Source: Stenomitos frigidus_A (GTDB lineage: Bacteria; Cyanobacteriota; Cyanobacteriia; Leptolyngbyales; Leptolyngbyaceae). From it: a stretch of DNA of 64,000 nt. The number at the start of each line of letters is the position of its first letter. The stretch's first letter is position 1. The stretch is taken from NCBI RefSeq assembly GCF_963877135.1, contig NZ_CAWNSW010000141.1, positions 69,346-133,345 on the forward strand, in the 5' to 3' direction. The position numbers and the translations under genes were made by a program. Below, in pieces: positions 8,920 to 18,541 of the stretch. The notes beneath the pieces were generated by a model. That model saw only the letters and a list, made by a program, of their open reading frames with translations, was not told where the DNA came from and ran no database searches.

Positions 8920-11900
8920 TTAGAGAACAAACAGTTCCTCGCCAGTCGTCGTTGCTTCGGCTGTAAAGAAAAGGCGATTGCCAACGGCTGTAAGGTTACG
9001 AGGCGTGATGCCCGTAAAGCTAGCGCTGATTGGAACAGTGCCAGCAACAGTACCATCGCTCTTCCAAATCCGGGTACTGCCATCATTGGCAGTAAAGAAC
9101 AGACTCCCGTTCACGTTGGTAAGGGATGCCACCGCATCATTACCAGTAGCATTGATCGCCGTTACAAGACTGCCACTAGTACCATCACTCTGCCACAGTT
9201 GCAGATCAGGGATGCTGCTAGTACCTGCATCAACCACAAAGAACAGCTTCGACCCAACCATAGTCAGGCTAGTTGGCAACTGTCCTGCTGACGGTAGCGC
9301 TGTGACTAGAGAGACGATTCCGGCTGCTGTACTCTGCCACAGCCCAGAAACATTAGACCCATTCTTTGCAAAGAAGTAAAGCGTGTCATTGAGATTCACC
9401 AGGCCACTGGGGTTTGCGTCACCCACTCCCGGATTAATGTTGGAAATGCGGGTTGTTCCGACTGCTGTGCCATCGCTACGCCACAGTTCCACGCCATTAC
9501 TGCTATCGGTGGCAGTAAAGAAAATGGTGTTGCCGATCGCCACCAGGTTACTAATGCCAGCACCCGAACTAATGTCTTGCAACAGCGTGGTCTGCGTTCC
9601 GGCAGCATTAATCCGCCAGAGTTGGCTACCGTTGCCTGCGGTAAAGTACAGCGTATTGCCAGCGACCGCTAACAATCCAGGCTGACTATAACTAGTCGTG
9701 CTCTCGACCTTAACAGTGCCACCCAACGTACCATCGGTCTTCCACAGCACCAGTCCACTGCCATCATCGGCTTCAAAGTAGAGCGTCCCGTTGAAGTTCA
9801 CCAGATTGCGAGGCAAGGAGCTGTTTGCGCCCGATCGGATGTCTTTAACAATGGTTGGTGCCGTTGCGCCTGTCAAATCAGCTTTCCAAAGTTCCGTGCC
9901 TCTAATACCATTATTGGCCGTAAAGTACAGCGTATTGCCAATCACCGTCAGGTTGCTGGGATTGGAAGAGCCGCTGGTGTCTGGGGTGCTATTGAGGTCA
10001 GCGATCAGCGTGGTGCCTGTACTGGTACCATCACTACTCCATAGCTCAAGTCCCGTCACCCCATCATTGGCTGAGAAGAAGAGCTTGCTACCAGCGGCTG
10101 TGAGGTTGGTTGGGGTTGAACTGACGGTGCCTGTCGCCGTTGCGTTTTGAGTGGGGTTAATGTCCTGAACCAGAACAGGGCCATTGGAAACATTGATGTT
10201 GATTGTGCCATTCGTGGTTTGAGCACCACCTGAGCCTGTGTTGCCATTGTCGTTAACCGCGATCGCGATCTGGTCGAAACCAGTAAAGCCAGAACTGACA
10301 GGGCGGTAGAGAAGGTTAATCAGAGCGGCGTTGACGTTAGTCACGCTGCCAGAGAGGGTGACTGTTTGACTCCCGTTACCGCTAACCGTCAGATTACTTG
10401 TGGTGCTGAGCGTCAGGTTGCCGCTACTAGCTGCTAGCGTCACAGCAACCGGACTAGTACCCGCATCTGGATCGCTAATGCTGAGCCCTGATTGAATGAC
10501 CAGATCGGTGTTGCGGAAGACGACCTGACTGCCCGGCAGAGTGAGCACAGGGGACTGATTAGCACCCCCAACCGTGATCGAAACGGTGGCTGGGTTCAGC
10601 GAGTTGGCAATGCCATCGTTGGCAAAGTAGGTGAAACTGTCGGCACCAATATAACCAGCAGTGGGCGTGTAGACAAAAGCGCCACTGCTGTTAAGGGTAA
10701 CCGTACCGTGGCTAGGAGCGGTGCCGCTCACCGCCTTGAGCACATCGCCCTCTGGATCAGTATCATTCGCCAGTACGCTGGTGGCTGCGATCGTCAGCGT
10801 TCCGTTCGCATTCACGGTGTAACCTGCGTCGTTGACTGCTGTTGGTGGTGAGCTGGTGTCCTTAATCGTGACGGTCACAGTGGCATTAGAGTTGAGGCTA
10901 CCATCGCTTGCCCTATAGACAAAGGTGTCTGTGGTATTGGTCACGCCAGCGTTAGGTGTATACGTAAAGGCTCCATCGCTGTTGAGGGTGAGACTACCTT
11001 TCGTCGGTGAAGTGACCACGCTAGCAGTGAGCGGATCAATGTCCGTATCGTTTTTCAACACTCCATTCGTCGCATTGATGATGAGTGTGTTGTTCTTGTT
11101 GACGCTGTAGGTGTCGGCATTGGCGATCGGCGCTGCATTGGCTGCGATCGTCAGCGATACAGTACCCAGGCTGGCAGAGTCTTGGAGGCCATCATTGGCT
11201 CTGTATGTAAAGGTATCTACACCGAGATAGCCAGGATCTGGCGTATACACAAAGGAGCCATCGACCCGTAAGAGCAGGCTGCCATGACTGGGTTGACTGA
11301 CCAGCAGCGCTTTTAGCGTTTGACCAATATCGCTGTCTGTATCGTTCGCCAGGATCCCCTGTGCATTCACGGTCAGGGGAGTATTGGTGACGACTCCATA
11401 GCTATCGTTAGTCACTAATGGACGCGCGTTGGCAGTGATCGTCAGTGTCACTGTAGCCGGGCTAGAGTTAAGCACACCGTCGTTCACCTGATAGACAAAA
11501 GTATCGGTAGTGCCAGTGACCCCAACGTTCGGCGTATACACGAAGGTGCCATCATTGTTAAAGGTGAGCGTTCCTTTACTAGCAGAGCTAACAAGTTGGG
11601 CTGTGAGGGTCGCTCCATTAATGTTGCTATCGTTATTCAGGATGCTGGCCGTCTGTCCAACGGTGAGTGTTGTCCCTGCGACTACCTGATAAGAGTCATT
11701 TTGGGCGATCGGAGCCGTCGCGCTAGTGACGGTAAGCGTGACGGTTGCAGAAGCGGTCAAAGCCCCGTCACTTGCCTGATAAACAAAGGTATCGGTGCCA
11801 CTGGTAAAAGAGACGTTGGGTATGTAAGTAAAGGAGCCGTTGGTATTTAGCGTGAGGCTACCATTGGCAGTACCGCTTACAAGGCTGGCAGTCAGTGGCT

Positions 11901-14900
11901 GCGCGTCAGTATCGTTGTTAAGGACACCAGAGAATTGATCGACGGTTAAGGTACTACCAGCGGAGGCAGTATAGGTATCATTTTGGACGATCGGAGCTGC
12001 ATTCGTACCAATACTCAGTGTCACCGTCGCTGGAGCAGAATTCACGAAGCCATCACTCACCTGATACACAAACGTATCGGTGCCACTGATGACGCCTGCA
12101 TTCGGAATGTAAGTAAACGTGCCATCGTTATTGAAGGTCAGACTACCGCTGCTGGAGGTCACTAAGCTTGCAGTTAAGGTATCACCATCTACATCACTAT
12201 CATTTTGCAGTATGCCAGACAGTTGATTTACCGTGAGAGGCGCACCAGCAGCAACAGCATAGGTGTCCGTATTGGCAGTTGGAGCCGTATTACTAAAAAC
12301 AGTCAGCGTTACAGTGGCGAGATTTGAATTCGTGTTGCCATCATTTGCTTTATAGACAAACGTGTCAGTACCACTAAAGTTGGTCGTGGGCGTATAGACA
12401 AAGGAGCCATTGCTGTTGAGGGCGAGACTACCATTGCTGGGAGCACTAACTACAAGAGCTGTCAGCGTTGGACTATCCGCATCAGTATCATTCTTCAACA
12501 CCCCATTCGACGCTGAAACCGTCAAGGGTGTACTGGTTACAGCTCTAAAAGCATCCCCGACTGCGACAGGTGATTGATTGACGGCATTCACTGTGAGACT
12601 GACCGTCGCGGTGGTAGAAGCTAGACCCAGCGCGTCTTTCGCCACGTAGGTGAAGTTGTCGGTGCCGGTGAAGTTGGTGGTGGGGATGTAAGTGAAGCTG
12701 CCGTTGCTATTGAGGGTCAGCGTTCCTTGGGTCGGATTGGCCACCAGTTGGGCCGTGAGCGGCACGTTGTTGTCCGGGTCAGTGTCGTTGGTCAGCACAT
12801 TCCCACTGCTGAAGGTGCTGTTCTGATTCAGCGTGAAACTATCCGCAACTGCTAGTGGGGCTTGGTTCACCGCATTCACCGTGAGACTGACCGTCGCGGT
12901 GGTAGAAGCTAGACCCAGCGCGTCTTTCGCCACGTAGGTGAAGTTGTCGGTGCCGGTGAAGTTGGTGGTGGGGATGTAAGTGAAGCTGCCGTTGCTATTG
13001 AGGGTCAGCGTTCCTTGGGTCGGATTGGCCACCAGTTGGGCCGTGAGCGGCACGTTGTTGTCCGGGTCACTGTCGTTGGTCAGCACATTCCCACTGCTGA
13101 AGGTGCTGTTCTGATTCAGCGTGAAACTATCCGCAACTGCTAGTGGGGCTTGGTTCACCGCATTCACCGTGAGACTGACCGTCGCGGTGGTGGATGCCAG
13201 ACCCAGTGCGTCTTTCGCTACATAGGTGAAGCGGTCGGTGCCGGTGAAGTTGGTGGTGGGGATGTAAGTAAAGCTGCCGTTGCTATTGAGGGTCAGCGTT
13301 CCTTGGGTGGGATTGGCCACTAGTTGAGCCGTGAGCGGTACGTTGTTGTCCGGGTCACTGTCGTTGGTCAGCACATTCCCACTGCTGAAGGTGCTGTTCT
13401 GATTCAGCGTGAAGGCATCTGCTACTGCTAGTGGCGCTTGATTGACGGCGTTCACTGTGAGACTGACCGTGGCTGTGGTGGATGCCAGACCCAGTGCGTC
13501 TTTCGCTACATAGGTGAAGCGGTCGGTGCCGGTGAAGTTGGTGGTGGGGATATAAGTAAAGCTGCCGTTGCTATTGAGGGTCAGCGTTCCTTGGGTGGGA
13601 TTGGCCACTAGTTGAGCCGTGAGCGGTACGTTGTTGTCCGGGTCACTGTCGTTGGTCAGCACATTCCCACTGCTGAAGGTGCTGTTCTGATTCAGCGTGA
13701 AGGCATCTGCTACTGCTAGTGGCGCTTGATTAACAGGTGCTGTGACAGAAATACTGACTGTAGCGGGATTAGAGTTACCAATGCCATCGCTTGCCTGGTA
13801 AGTGAAGCGATCGGAGCCGACATAGTTGGTATTTGGTGTGTATGTGAAGGTACCGCTGCTATTAAAGACAACAGTGCCGTTTGTGGGTGTAGTTAACAGG
13901 TTAGCGGTCAGTGCATTGTTTTCGGGATCTGTATCGTTGGCAAGGACACCCTGTCCAGCGGCCGTGAGAGCAGTATTGCGAGTCGTGGTGTAGCTGTCGG
14001 GGTTGGCTGTGGGAGGGCTATTGAGTGCGCCACCCACATTGACAAACAGGGTTTTGGTGTCAGATAGAGCCGTGCCAATGCCTGTGTTGCCTTCATCGTT
14101 GACACTGATGCTGATGGTGTCGAAGCCAGTAAAACCAGGATAGCTGCGGTAAATGAGGTTGCCGATCGCCGTGTTAATGGCAGCTAGCGTCCCTCGGAAG
14201 GTGATGCGACTGTTTTGGTTGCCTGTGCCTTGAGTAAAGGTCAACCCCGTATTGGACGGCAGCGAAAGCACACCATTGGCAGCGACGATCGTCACCGTCT
14301 CAGTGCCACCGGCTGCATCTGGATCGCTAATGCTGACACCCGCGATCGCCAAATTGGTGTTAGCAACCGTAGAGGGCGCCAGCGGTACTTTAATCACAGG
14401 AGCCTGATTGACGCCCAGCACGTTGATCGCGATCGTCTTGCTGTCACTCAGCGGGATGCCAAAGCCTGTATTGCCGTTATCATTCACGTTGATGCTAATG
14501 AAATCAGCACCCGTAAAATTGGTATTTCCCTCGTACATGAGAGTACTGAGAGCACTGTTAATTGCTGCCAGTGTGCCGCTGAAAATTAGACTGGCGCTCG
14601 GACTACCGCTACCACTGGTGAAGGATAGCCCCGTTGTCGTGCCCAGTGAAAGCTTCCCGCTTGTCGCTGACAGACTCACCGCGATCGCGCCACTGCCAGC
14701 ATCCACATCAGCAATGCTAATGCCCGTCACCTGTAAAAGCGTGTTCTCATTGACGGCCTGAGCCACGGGCACCGTCAACACTGGAGCATCATTAACTGGC
14801 GTCACAGTGACTAGCAGACTCTTCGTATCAGACAGGGGAACGCCGTTGCCCGTGTTCCCGTTATCATTCACGCTGATGGAAACCAAATCAGAGCCGTTAA

Positions 14901-17355
14901 AGTCCTTATTGCTCTGGTAAGATAAACTACTCAGTGCCGTATTAATCAGCGCTAGGGTTCCTGTAATGGTGAGATTTCGGTCTTTAGAACCCGTGCCAGT
15001 CACAAACGTTAGCCCTGCGGTTGCGCCGAGGGAAAGCACACCATTCACAGCTGAGAGGCTCACAGTGACATTGCCGCCGCCAGCATCTAGATCACTAATG
15101 CTGATACCAGACAGGGAGAGACTGGTATCTTCGTTAACTGATTGCGAGGCTGGCACAGTGATAGCAGGTGCCTTGTTAACAGGATTCACCGTCACTGCGA
15201 TCGTTTTGCTGTCAGTCAGCGCTCCACCCTTACCCGTATTGCCATTGTCATTAACGGTAAGGCTGATGGTGTCATTGCCCTGGAAGGAGGCATTACTACG
15301 ATAAATCAGGCTGGTCAGTGCATTGTTAATGGCACTCAGCGTACCGCTAGCAGTAATGGAGGTGGCTGGACTACCGTTTCCTTGTGCAAAGGTTAAACCT
15401 GCTGTTAAGCCCAGAGACACTAAGCCATTTGCGGCTGAGATCGTGATGGTTTCGCTGCCAGTGCCTGCATCTGGGTCGTTCAGACTCACACCCGTGATGA
15501 GCGAATTGGCATTTTGATCGACCGTCTGCCCACCTGGGGCAGCCAGGACTGGAGCATCGTTTACCGGATTCACGGTAATGCTAAAGGTGTTGCTTGCGAT
15601 CGCTCCACCAGCCGCATCTGACACAGTAAAACTGAAGCTATCAGAGAGACTTTCGCCCCCATCGTGCTGATAGCGGAGCTTGTTACTGGTGACATCTGTT
15701 TGAGTGAACGTGGCTCCAGCGAGGATCGCAACTCCATTCAGAGAGAGGGCCCCATGACCAGGCAAACTCCCGACTGTATACGTCAACTGCGCGATTGGAT
15801 CGTCATTGTCGGTCACTTGGAGCAAAGTGCTGCCAATCGTTGCAGCAGCACTCTCATCAACCGTTAGTCCGGCATTGCTCACCAACACTGGCAGGTTATT
15901 AATGCCCAGGTTGAGCGCATAGGCACTGCTACCACCATTAGCGGTATACACCCGAACGTAATAAACGCCTGCATTCAATATGCTGTTGATCGTTTCTGAG
16001 TTGGTGTTACTCAGCGTCGAACTTTGCAAAAGCTGGTTACTGCTGTTGATCAACTGCACGTCTAAATTATCAGTTAAGCCTGTGAGCGTCAGGCTAACAG
16101 CGCTAGGAGTGCTCAAATTGAGCCGGTAGTAGTCGCTGTCTAGACTGCTGACCGTATCGCGATATGTACCGCTGCCCGTCAAACTGTCACCCACATTGAA
16201 CGCATTGGACAAGGCATTGCCAGCAACGCTAATGGGAGTTGGTTCTACTGTGCGTACAAAAGGAGCGCGCGATCGCCAGTTAAGATCACTAACAGGTTGA
16301 AGATAAAGACCTGAACTGAAGGTCGTGCCATTCATGAGCCAGATGGCATTCTGACCACTGCTGTAATTGCGCCAGAGGAGGTCGGTCTTACCATCGCTAT
16401 TGAAATCACCAACCCCGCTAATTTGCCAGCTAACATCGCCGATGGGATTGATGTAAATTGCGGAACTGAAGGCGGTGCCATTCATGAGCCAGATGGCATT
16501 CTGACCACTGCTGTAATTACGCCATACAATATCGGCCTTACCATCACTATTAAAATCACCAACCCCGTTAATTTGCCAGCTAACATCGCCGATGGGATTG
16601 ATGTAAATTGCGGAACTGAAGGCGGTGCCATTCATGAGCCAGATGGCATTCTGACCCGTGCTGTAATTACGCCATACAATATCGGCCTTGCCATCACTAT
16701 TAAAATCACCAGCCCCGTTAATGCGCCAATTTGTGTCGCCAACAGAATTGATATAGATGCTAGTACTGAAGGTATTACCATTCATCAACCAGATAGCATT
16801 CTGACCCGTGCTGTAATTGCGCCATAGAATATCTGTTTGACCATCCTGGTTAAAGTCATCGCCGCCCTGGATTGCCCAATTCCGATCAGTGATGGTTTGC
16901 AAGGAGGCGAATGCTTCCACTGATCCATTAGCCACTTGCCAGACAACATTTTCACCAGTGGCATAATTACGCCAAAGAATATCTGATCTGAGATCACTCT
17001 TGGCAGACACATTCAAACTGTAGTTAGCACTGGCAGCAGAAGCACCAGTGCCGACACGAATGTAATATGTCCCAACGTCTAATGTGGCGTTGATAGATTC
17101 AGCTAACGTGCCTGTATTGGTAGACGACTGCAAGACACCATTAACGCTAAGAACATTACCGGTACTGTTTAGTAAGGCAACGTTAGCGTCAGCACTTAAG
17201 CCCGTCAAAGACAGGTTAAAGCTACTGCGATGACTGAGCGTGAAGCGGTAGTAGTCATTCCCAGTTGGGGTCACAATGTCCGGGAAGGTTTGAACATTGG
17301 ACGTAAGGTTCAGCGCTGTGGCTGCTCCTAGAGAGTTCCCGGCAATATCAGGCAT
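8920..17355 (-). CDS. Giant 2811-residue multi-repeat surface or secreted protein
   Basis: Very long adhesin-like protein. Approximate order: pre-peptidase C-terminal-type beta domain (1-115); five FG-GAP/VCBS-like units with DILWRNYSTGQNAIWLMNG cores (120-365); a second PPC-type domain (370-485); a cadherin-like domain (485-600); four units of about 128 residues with DxDAG...NDNGNTG motifs (600-1115); tandem-95/VCBS-type units with VLxNDTDP...FTYxPxxxxxGTDxFxY (1115-2265), including four near-identical 96-residue copies; another NDNGNTG unit (2265-2395); and ELWxSDGTxxGT repeats (2395-2811). There is no classical signal peptide and no RTX nonapeptide block; the ATG has a weak ribosome site. 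Such architecture is usual for extracellular cyanobacterial adhesins, but the export route is not visible. Confidence 0.85.
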   Translation of the reverse strand: MPDIAGNSLGAATALNLTSNVQTFPDIVTPTGNDYYRFTLSHRSSFNLSLTGLSADANVALLNSTGNVLSVNGVLQSSTNTGTLAESINATLDVGTYYIRVGTGASAASANYSLNVSAKSDLRSDILWRNYATGENVVWQVANGSVEAFASLQTITDRNWAIQGGDDFNQDGQTDILWRNYSTGQNAIWLMNGNTFSTSIYINSVGDTNWRINGAGDFNSDGKADIVWRNYSTGQNAIWLMNGTAFSSAIYINPIGDVSWQINGVGDFNSDGKADIVWRNYSSGQNAIWLMNGTAFSSAIYINPIGDVSWQISGVGDFNSDGKTDLLWRNYSSGQNAIWLMNGTTFSSGLYLQPVSDLNWRSRAPFVRTVEPTPISVAGNALSNAFNVGDSLTGSGTYRDTVSSLDSDYYRLNLSTPSAVSLTLTGLTDNLDVQLINSSNQLLQSSTLSNTNSETINSILNAGVYYVRVYTANGGSSAYALNLGINNLPVLVSNAGLTVDESAAATIGSTLLQVTDNDDPIAQLTYTVGSLPGHGALSLNGVAILAGATFTQTDVTSNKLRYQHDGGESLSDSFSFTVSDAAGGAIASNTFSITVNPVNDAPVLAAPGGQTVDQNANSLITGVSLNDPDAGTGSETITISAANGLVSLGLTAGLTFAQGNGSPATSITASGTLSAINNALTSLIYRSNASFQGNDTISLTVNDNGNTGKGGALTDSKTIAVTVNPVNKAPAITVPASQSVNEDTSLSLSGISISDLDAGGGNVTVSLSAVNGVLSLGATAGLTFVTGTGSKDRNLTITGTLALINTALSSLSYQSNKDFNGSDLVSISVNDNGNTGNGVPLSDTKSLLVTVTPVNDAPVLTVPVAQAVNENTLLQVTGISIADVDAGSGAIAVSLSATSGKLSLGTTTGLSFTSGSGSPSASLIFSGTLAAINSALSTLMYEGNTNFTGADFISINVNDNGNTGFGIPLSDSKTIAINVLGVNQAPVIKVPLAPSTVANTNLAIAGVSISDPDAAGGTETVTIVAANGVLSLPSNTGLTFTQGTGNQNSRITFRGTLAAINTAIGNLIYRSYPGFTGFDTISISVNDEGNTGIGTALSDTKTLFVNVGGALNSPPTANPDSYTTTRNTALTAAGQGVLANDTDPENNALTANLLTTPTNGTVVFNSSGTFTYTPNTNYVGSDRFTYQASDGIGNSNPATVSISVTAPVNQAPLAVADAFTLNQNSTFSSGNVLTNDSDPDNNVPLTAQLVANPTQGTLTLNSNGSFTYIPTTNFTGTDRFTYVAKDALGLASTTATVSLTVNAVNQAPLAVADAFTLNQNSTFSSGNVLTNDSDPDNNVPLTAQLVANPTQGTLTLNSNGSFTYIPTTNFTGTDRFTYVAKDALGLASTTATVSLTVNAVNQAPLAVADSFTLNQNSTFSSGNVLTNDSDPDNNVPLTAQLVANPTQGTLTLNSNGSFTYIPTTNFTGTDNFTYVAKDALGLASTTATVSLTVNAVNQAPLAVADSFTLNQNSTFSSGNVLTNDTDPDNNVPLTAQLVANPTQGTLTLNSNGSFTYIPTTNFTGTDNFTYVAKDALGLASTTATVSLTVNAVNQSPVAVGDAFRAVTSTPLTVSASNGVLKNDTDADSPTLTALVVSAPSNGSLALNSNGSFVYTPTTNFSGTDTFVYKANDGNTNSNLATVTLTVFSNTAPTANTDTYAVAAGAPLTVNQLSGILQNDSDVDGDTLTASLVTSSSGSLTFNNDGTFTYIPNAGVISGTDTFVYQVSDGFVNSAPATVTLSIGTNAAPIVQNDTYTASAGSTLTVDQFSGVLNNDTDAQPLTASLVSGTANGSLTLNTNGSFTYIPNVSFTSGTDTFVYQASDGALTASATVTLTVTSATAPIAQNDSYQVVAGTTLTVGQTASILNNDSNINGATLTAQLVSSASKGTLTFNNDGTFVYTPNVGVTGTTDTFVYQVNDGVLNSSPATVTLTITANARPLVTNDSYGVVTNTPLTVNAQGILANDTDSDIGQTLKALLVSQPSHGSLLLRVDGSFVYTPDPGYLGVDTFTYRANDGLQDSASLGTVSLTIAANAAPIANADTYSVNKNNTLIINATNGVLKNDTDIDPLTASVVTSPTKGSLTLNSDGAFTYTPNAGVTNTTDTFVYRASDGSLNSNATVTVTIKDTSSPPTAVNDAGYTVNANGTLTIAATSVLANDTDPEGDVLKAVSGTAPSHGTVTLNSSGAFVYTPTAGYIGADSFTYFANDGIANSLNPATVSITVGGANQSPVLTLPGSQVVFRNTDLVIQSGLSISDPDAGTSPVAVTLAASSGNLTLSTTSNLTVSGNGSQTVTLSGSVTNVNAALINLLYRPVSSGFTGFDQIAIAVNDNGNTGSGGAQTTNGTININVSNGPVLVQDINPTQNATATGTVSSTPTNLTAAGSKLFFSANDGVTGLELWSSDGTSTGTTLIADLNSTPDTSGSSNPSNLTVIGNTLYFTANNGIRGTELWKADLTGATAPTIVKDIRSGANSSLPRNLVNFNGTLYFEADDGSGLVLWKTDGTLGGTVKVESTTSYSQPGLLAVAGNTLYFTAGNGSQLWRINAAGTQTTLLQDISSGAGISNLVAIGNTIFFTATDSSNGVELWRSDGTAVGTTRISNINPGVGDANPSGLVNLNDTLYFFAKNGSNVSGLWQSTAAGIVSLVTALPSAGQLPTSLTMVGSKLFFVVDAGTSSIPDLQLWQSDGTSGSLVTAINATGNDAVASLTNVNGSLFFTANDGSTRIWKSDGTVAGTVPISASFTGITPRNLTAVGNRLFFTAEATTTGEELFVL
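12577..13728. repeat. Four tandem 288-bp repeats inside the giant gene
   Basis: Four copies of a 96-codon unit lie head to tail at about 13441-13728, 13153-13440, 12865-13152 and 12577-12864. Copies pair up at base level: the two at the high-coordinate end share markers such as gtggatgccagacccagtgc, and the other two share gtagaagctagacccagcgc. This suggests at least two rounds of in-frame duplication, the last one recent. Copies this alike are prone to expansion, contraction or assembly collapse. Confidence 0.9.
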
Positions 17356-17421
17356 AGCTAGCTACAAACTCGGCAATGGCATAGCTATGTTGCCCGGATA
17401 TGTTTTGCGGCTAACGATTTT

Positions 17422-17460
17422 AAAGCTGGTTCATGAAATTTTTCCTTTTAGACCAGCTTT
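17422..17460 (-). terminator. Possible hairpin between sipA and the giant gene
   Basis: Nine-base perfect arms AAAGCTGGT (17422-17430) and ACCAGCTTT (17452-17460) enclose a 21-base loop. Read on the minus strand the second arm runs into TTTAAAA, so it could be a weak terminator for sipA or a leader structure of the giant gene. The long loop and short U-run make this uncertain. Confidence 0.4.
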
Positions 17461-17539
17461 CCGGTAAAAATACTGATTAACTTTGGCTGAATGTTTCTAG
17501 CTTCGGATTTTACAGAGTGAAGTGCGTTGCAAGCAATTG

Positions 17540-17773
17540 CTAGCGTTCGACGATCGCTTCCAGGTACTGCTGCTCCAGCAAGAACGTGCCATTGGTAAAG
17601 CGTACGCTCCAGTAATTTCCCGGTCGTTGATTCATCACAAGACCTTCTAACCCCACGGAAAGAACATTGGGAGGACGCAACATAGGCATTGGATCAGCCG
17701 TTTTAACGAAAGCAGGGAGCGCAATAATACGGACACGATCGCCCACTGAGATAGCGTTTGACATAATCTTCAT
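17540..17773 (-). CDS. sipA: Regulatory protein SipA (NblS/Hik33-interacting)
   Basis: 77-residue SH3-like beta protein that in cyanobacteria binds the sensor kinase NblS (Hik33) and stimulates its autophosphorylation, in high-light and stress control. Recognised by ISVGDRVRI, KTADPMPMLRPPNVLSVGLEG and RPGNYWSVRFTNGTFLLEQQYLE, the near-invariant parts of the family as I know it. The start is ATG 17773 (MKIMSN) or ATG 17764 (MSNAIS); most relatives begin near the second. It is transcribed toward the giant gene, with 184 bases between them. No kinase gene is adjacent, as is usual for sipA. Confidence 0.85.
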   Translation of the reverse strand: MKIMSNAISVGDRVRIIALPAFVKTADPMPMLRPPNVLSVGLEGLVMNQRPGNYWSVRFTNGTFLLEQQYLEAIVER

Positions 17774-17883
17774 CTTGTCGTGAAAGCGTCAAATCGAAGC
17801 CTGTCAGAATCGCTTCAATCTTAATTTGGACGAGCTACTTTCTGCTTCTCAAGCTTCAAGCCTCTCGTCATTCTAATTAGAAA

Positions 17884-17955
17884 AGCGGGTAATCGGGCTC
17901 GAACCGACGACATTCAGCTTGGGAAGCTGACGTTCTACCACTGAACTATACCCGC
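17884..17955 (-). tRNA. tRNA-Gly (anticodon CCC)
   Basis: A 72-base cloverleaf on the minus strand: acceptor GCGGGTA pairs with TACCCGC, D-arm AGTTCAGTGG, anticodon stem CAGC/GCTG with loop TTCCCAA (anticodon CCC, reading GGG), and T-arm GGTTCGAGCCC. The discriminator base is U, as is normal for bacterial tRNA-Gly. The CCA end is not encoded. All pairs of the acceptor stem are Watson-Crick. Confidence 0.93.
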
Positions 17956-18406
17956 AGAAGAAGCAATATCATCTCTATTTGAATTTCCGCATCTTTCCAC
18001 GTCGAGCCAACTTTCAGCTCTATGAATTATAACACGGATGGCAATCACCACAGGGTCAGACAGTCAGTGGGTGCCGCTAAGGCAATGAAAAGTAGCAACA
18101 GATTGAAACATTATGTCTACCAGGAAAGCCTGTTTGAACTGAGCGAAAAGCGATCGTTTGGGATGCAGTGATGCCCATTTCTCATCGTTGCTAAATGGTA
18201 TGAAACAGCGTACATTGCCATTGTTGCAACGGCCTCGATCCCACTTTTCAGGCAACCATCATAGTTGAATACTGGCTTAGCCCCCCTGAACAAGCTTAGC
18301 AGGAGAGCACCAAAGAAAAGCTTAAAGGCTTGAAAAGACCTAAAAGGGTTCCAAAATAGTTGGATACGCCAATACATATAGCCGTGAAACGAAGGCATCA
18401 TCTAAA
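17956..18406. other. Intergenic region without a supportable gene
   Basis: Between tRNA-Gly and the promoter of the multicopper oxidase. Short minus-strand frames exist (for example 18117-18401) but show no recognisable family and no ribosome site. No repeat of the families seen elsewhere in the window is present. Confidence 0.5.
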
Positions 18407-18445
18407 TGACAATTATTGACAATAAGCTAGAAAGACTTCTATACT
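18407..18445 (+). promoter_or_regulatory. Sigma70-type promoter overlapped by a Fur-box-like sequence
   Basis: TTGACA at 18416-18421, an 18-base spacer, then TATACT at 18440-18445. The 15 bases TGACAATTATTGACA (18407-18421) match 11 of the 14 defined positions of the Fur 7-1-7 consensus TGATAATnATTATCA and cover the -35 element. Binding there would block RNA polymerase. The downstream genes encode a multicopper oxidase, a lipoprotein and an FTR1 permease, so iron repression is a sensible reading. The match is counted by eye; binding is inference. Confidence 0.6.
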
Positions 18446-18541
18446 AACCATCTAACAAGGTTTTTGCAATTTATTTGCAGTAGCACCGTTGTTGTAAGTA
18501 CACACCCTCAAAAGCACAGATCAGGAACTGCTGATTGCATT

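Noticed and set aside
8920..10170. RTX-type calcium-binding repeats at the end of the giant protein
   Set aside because: The terminal repeats are ELWxSDGT units, not GGxGxDxUx nonapeptides.
18117..18401. 94-codon minus-strand frame as a gene
   Set aside because: No family, no ribosome site, and its sequence looks like translated intergenic DNA.
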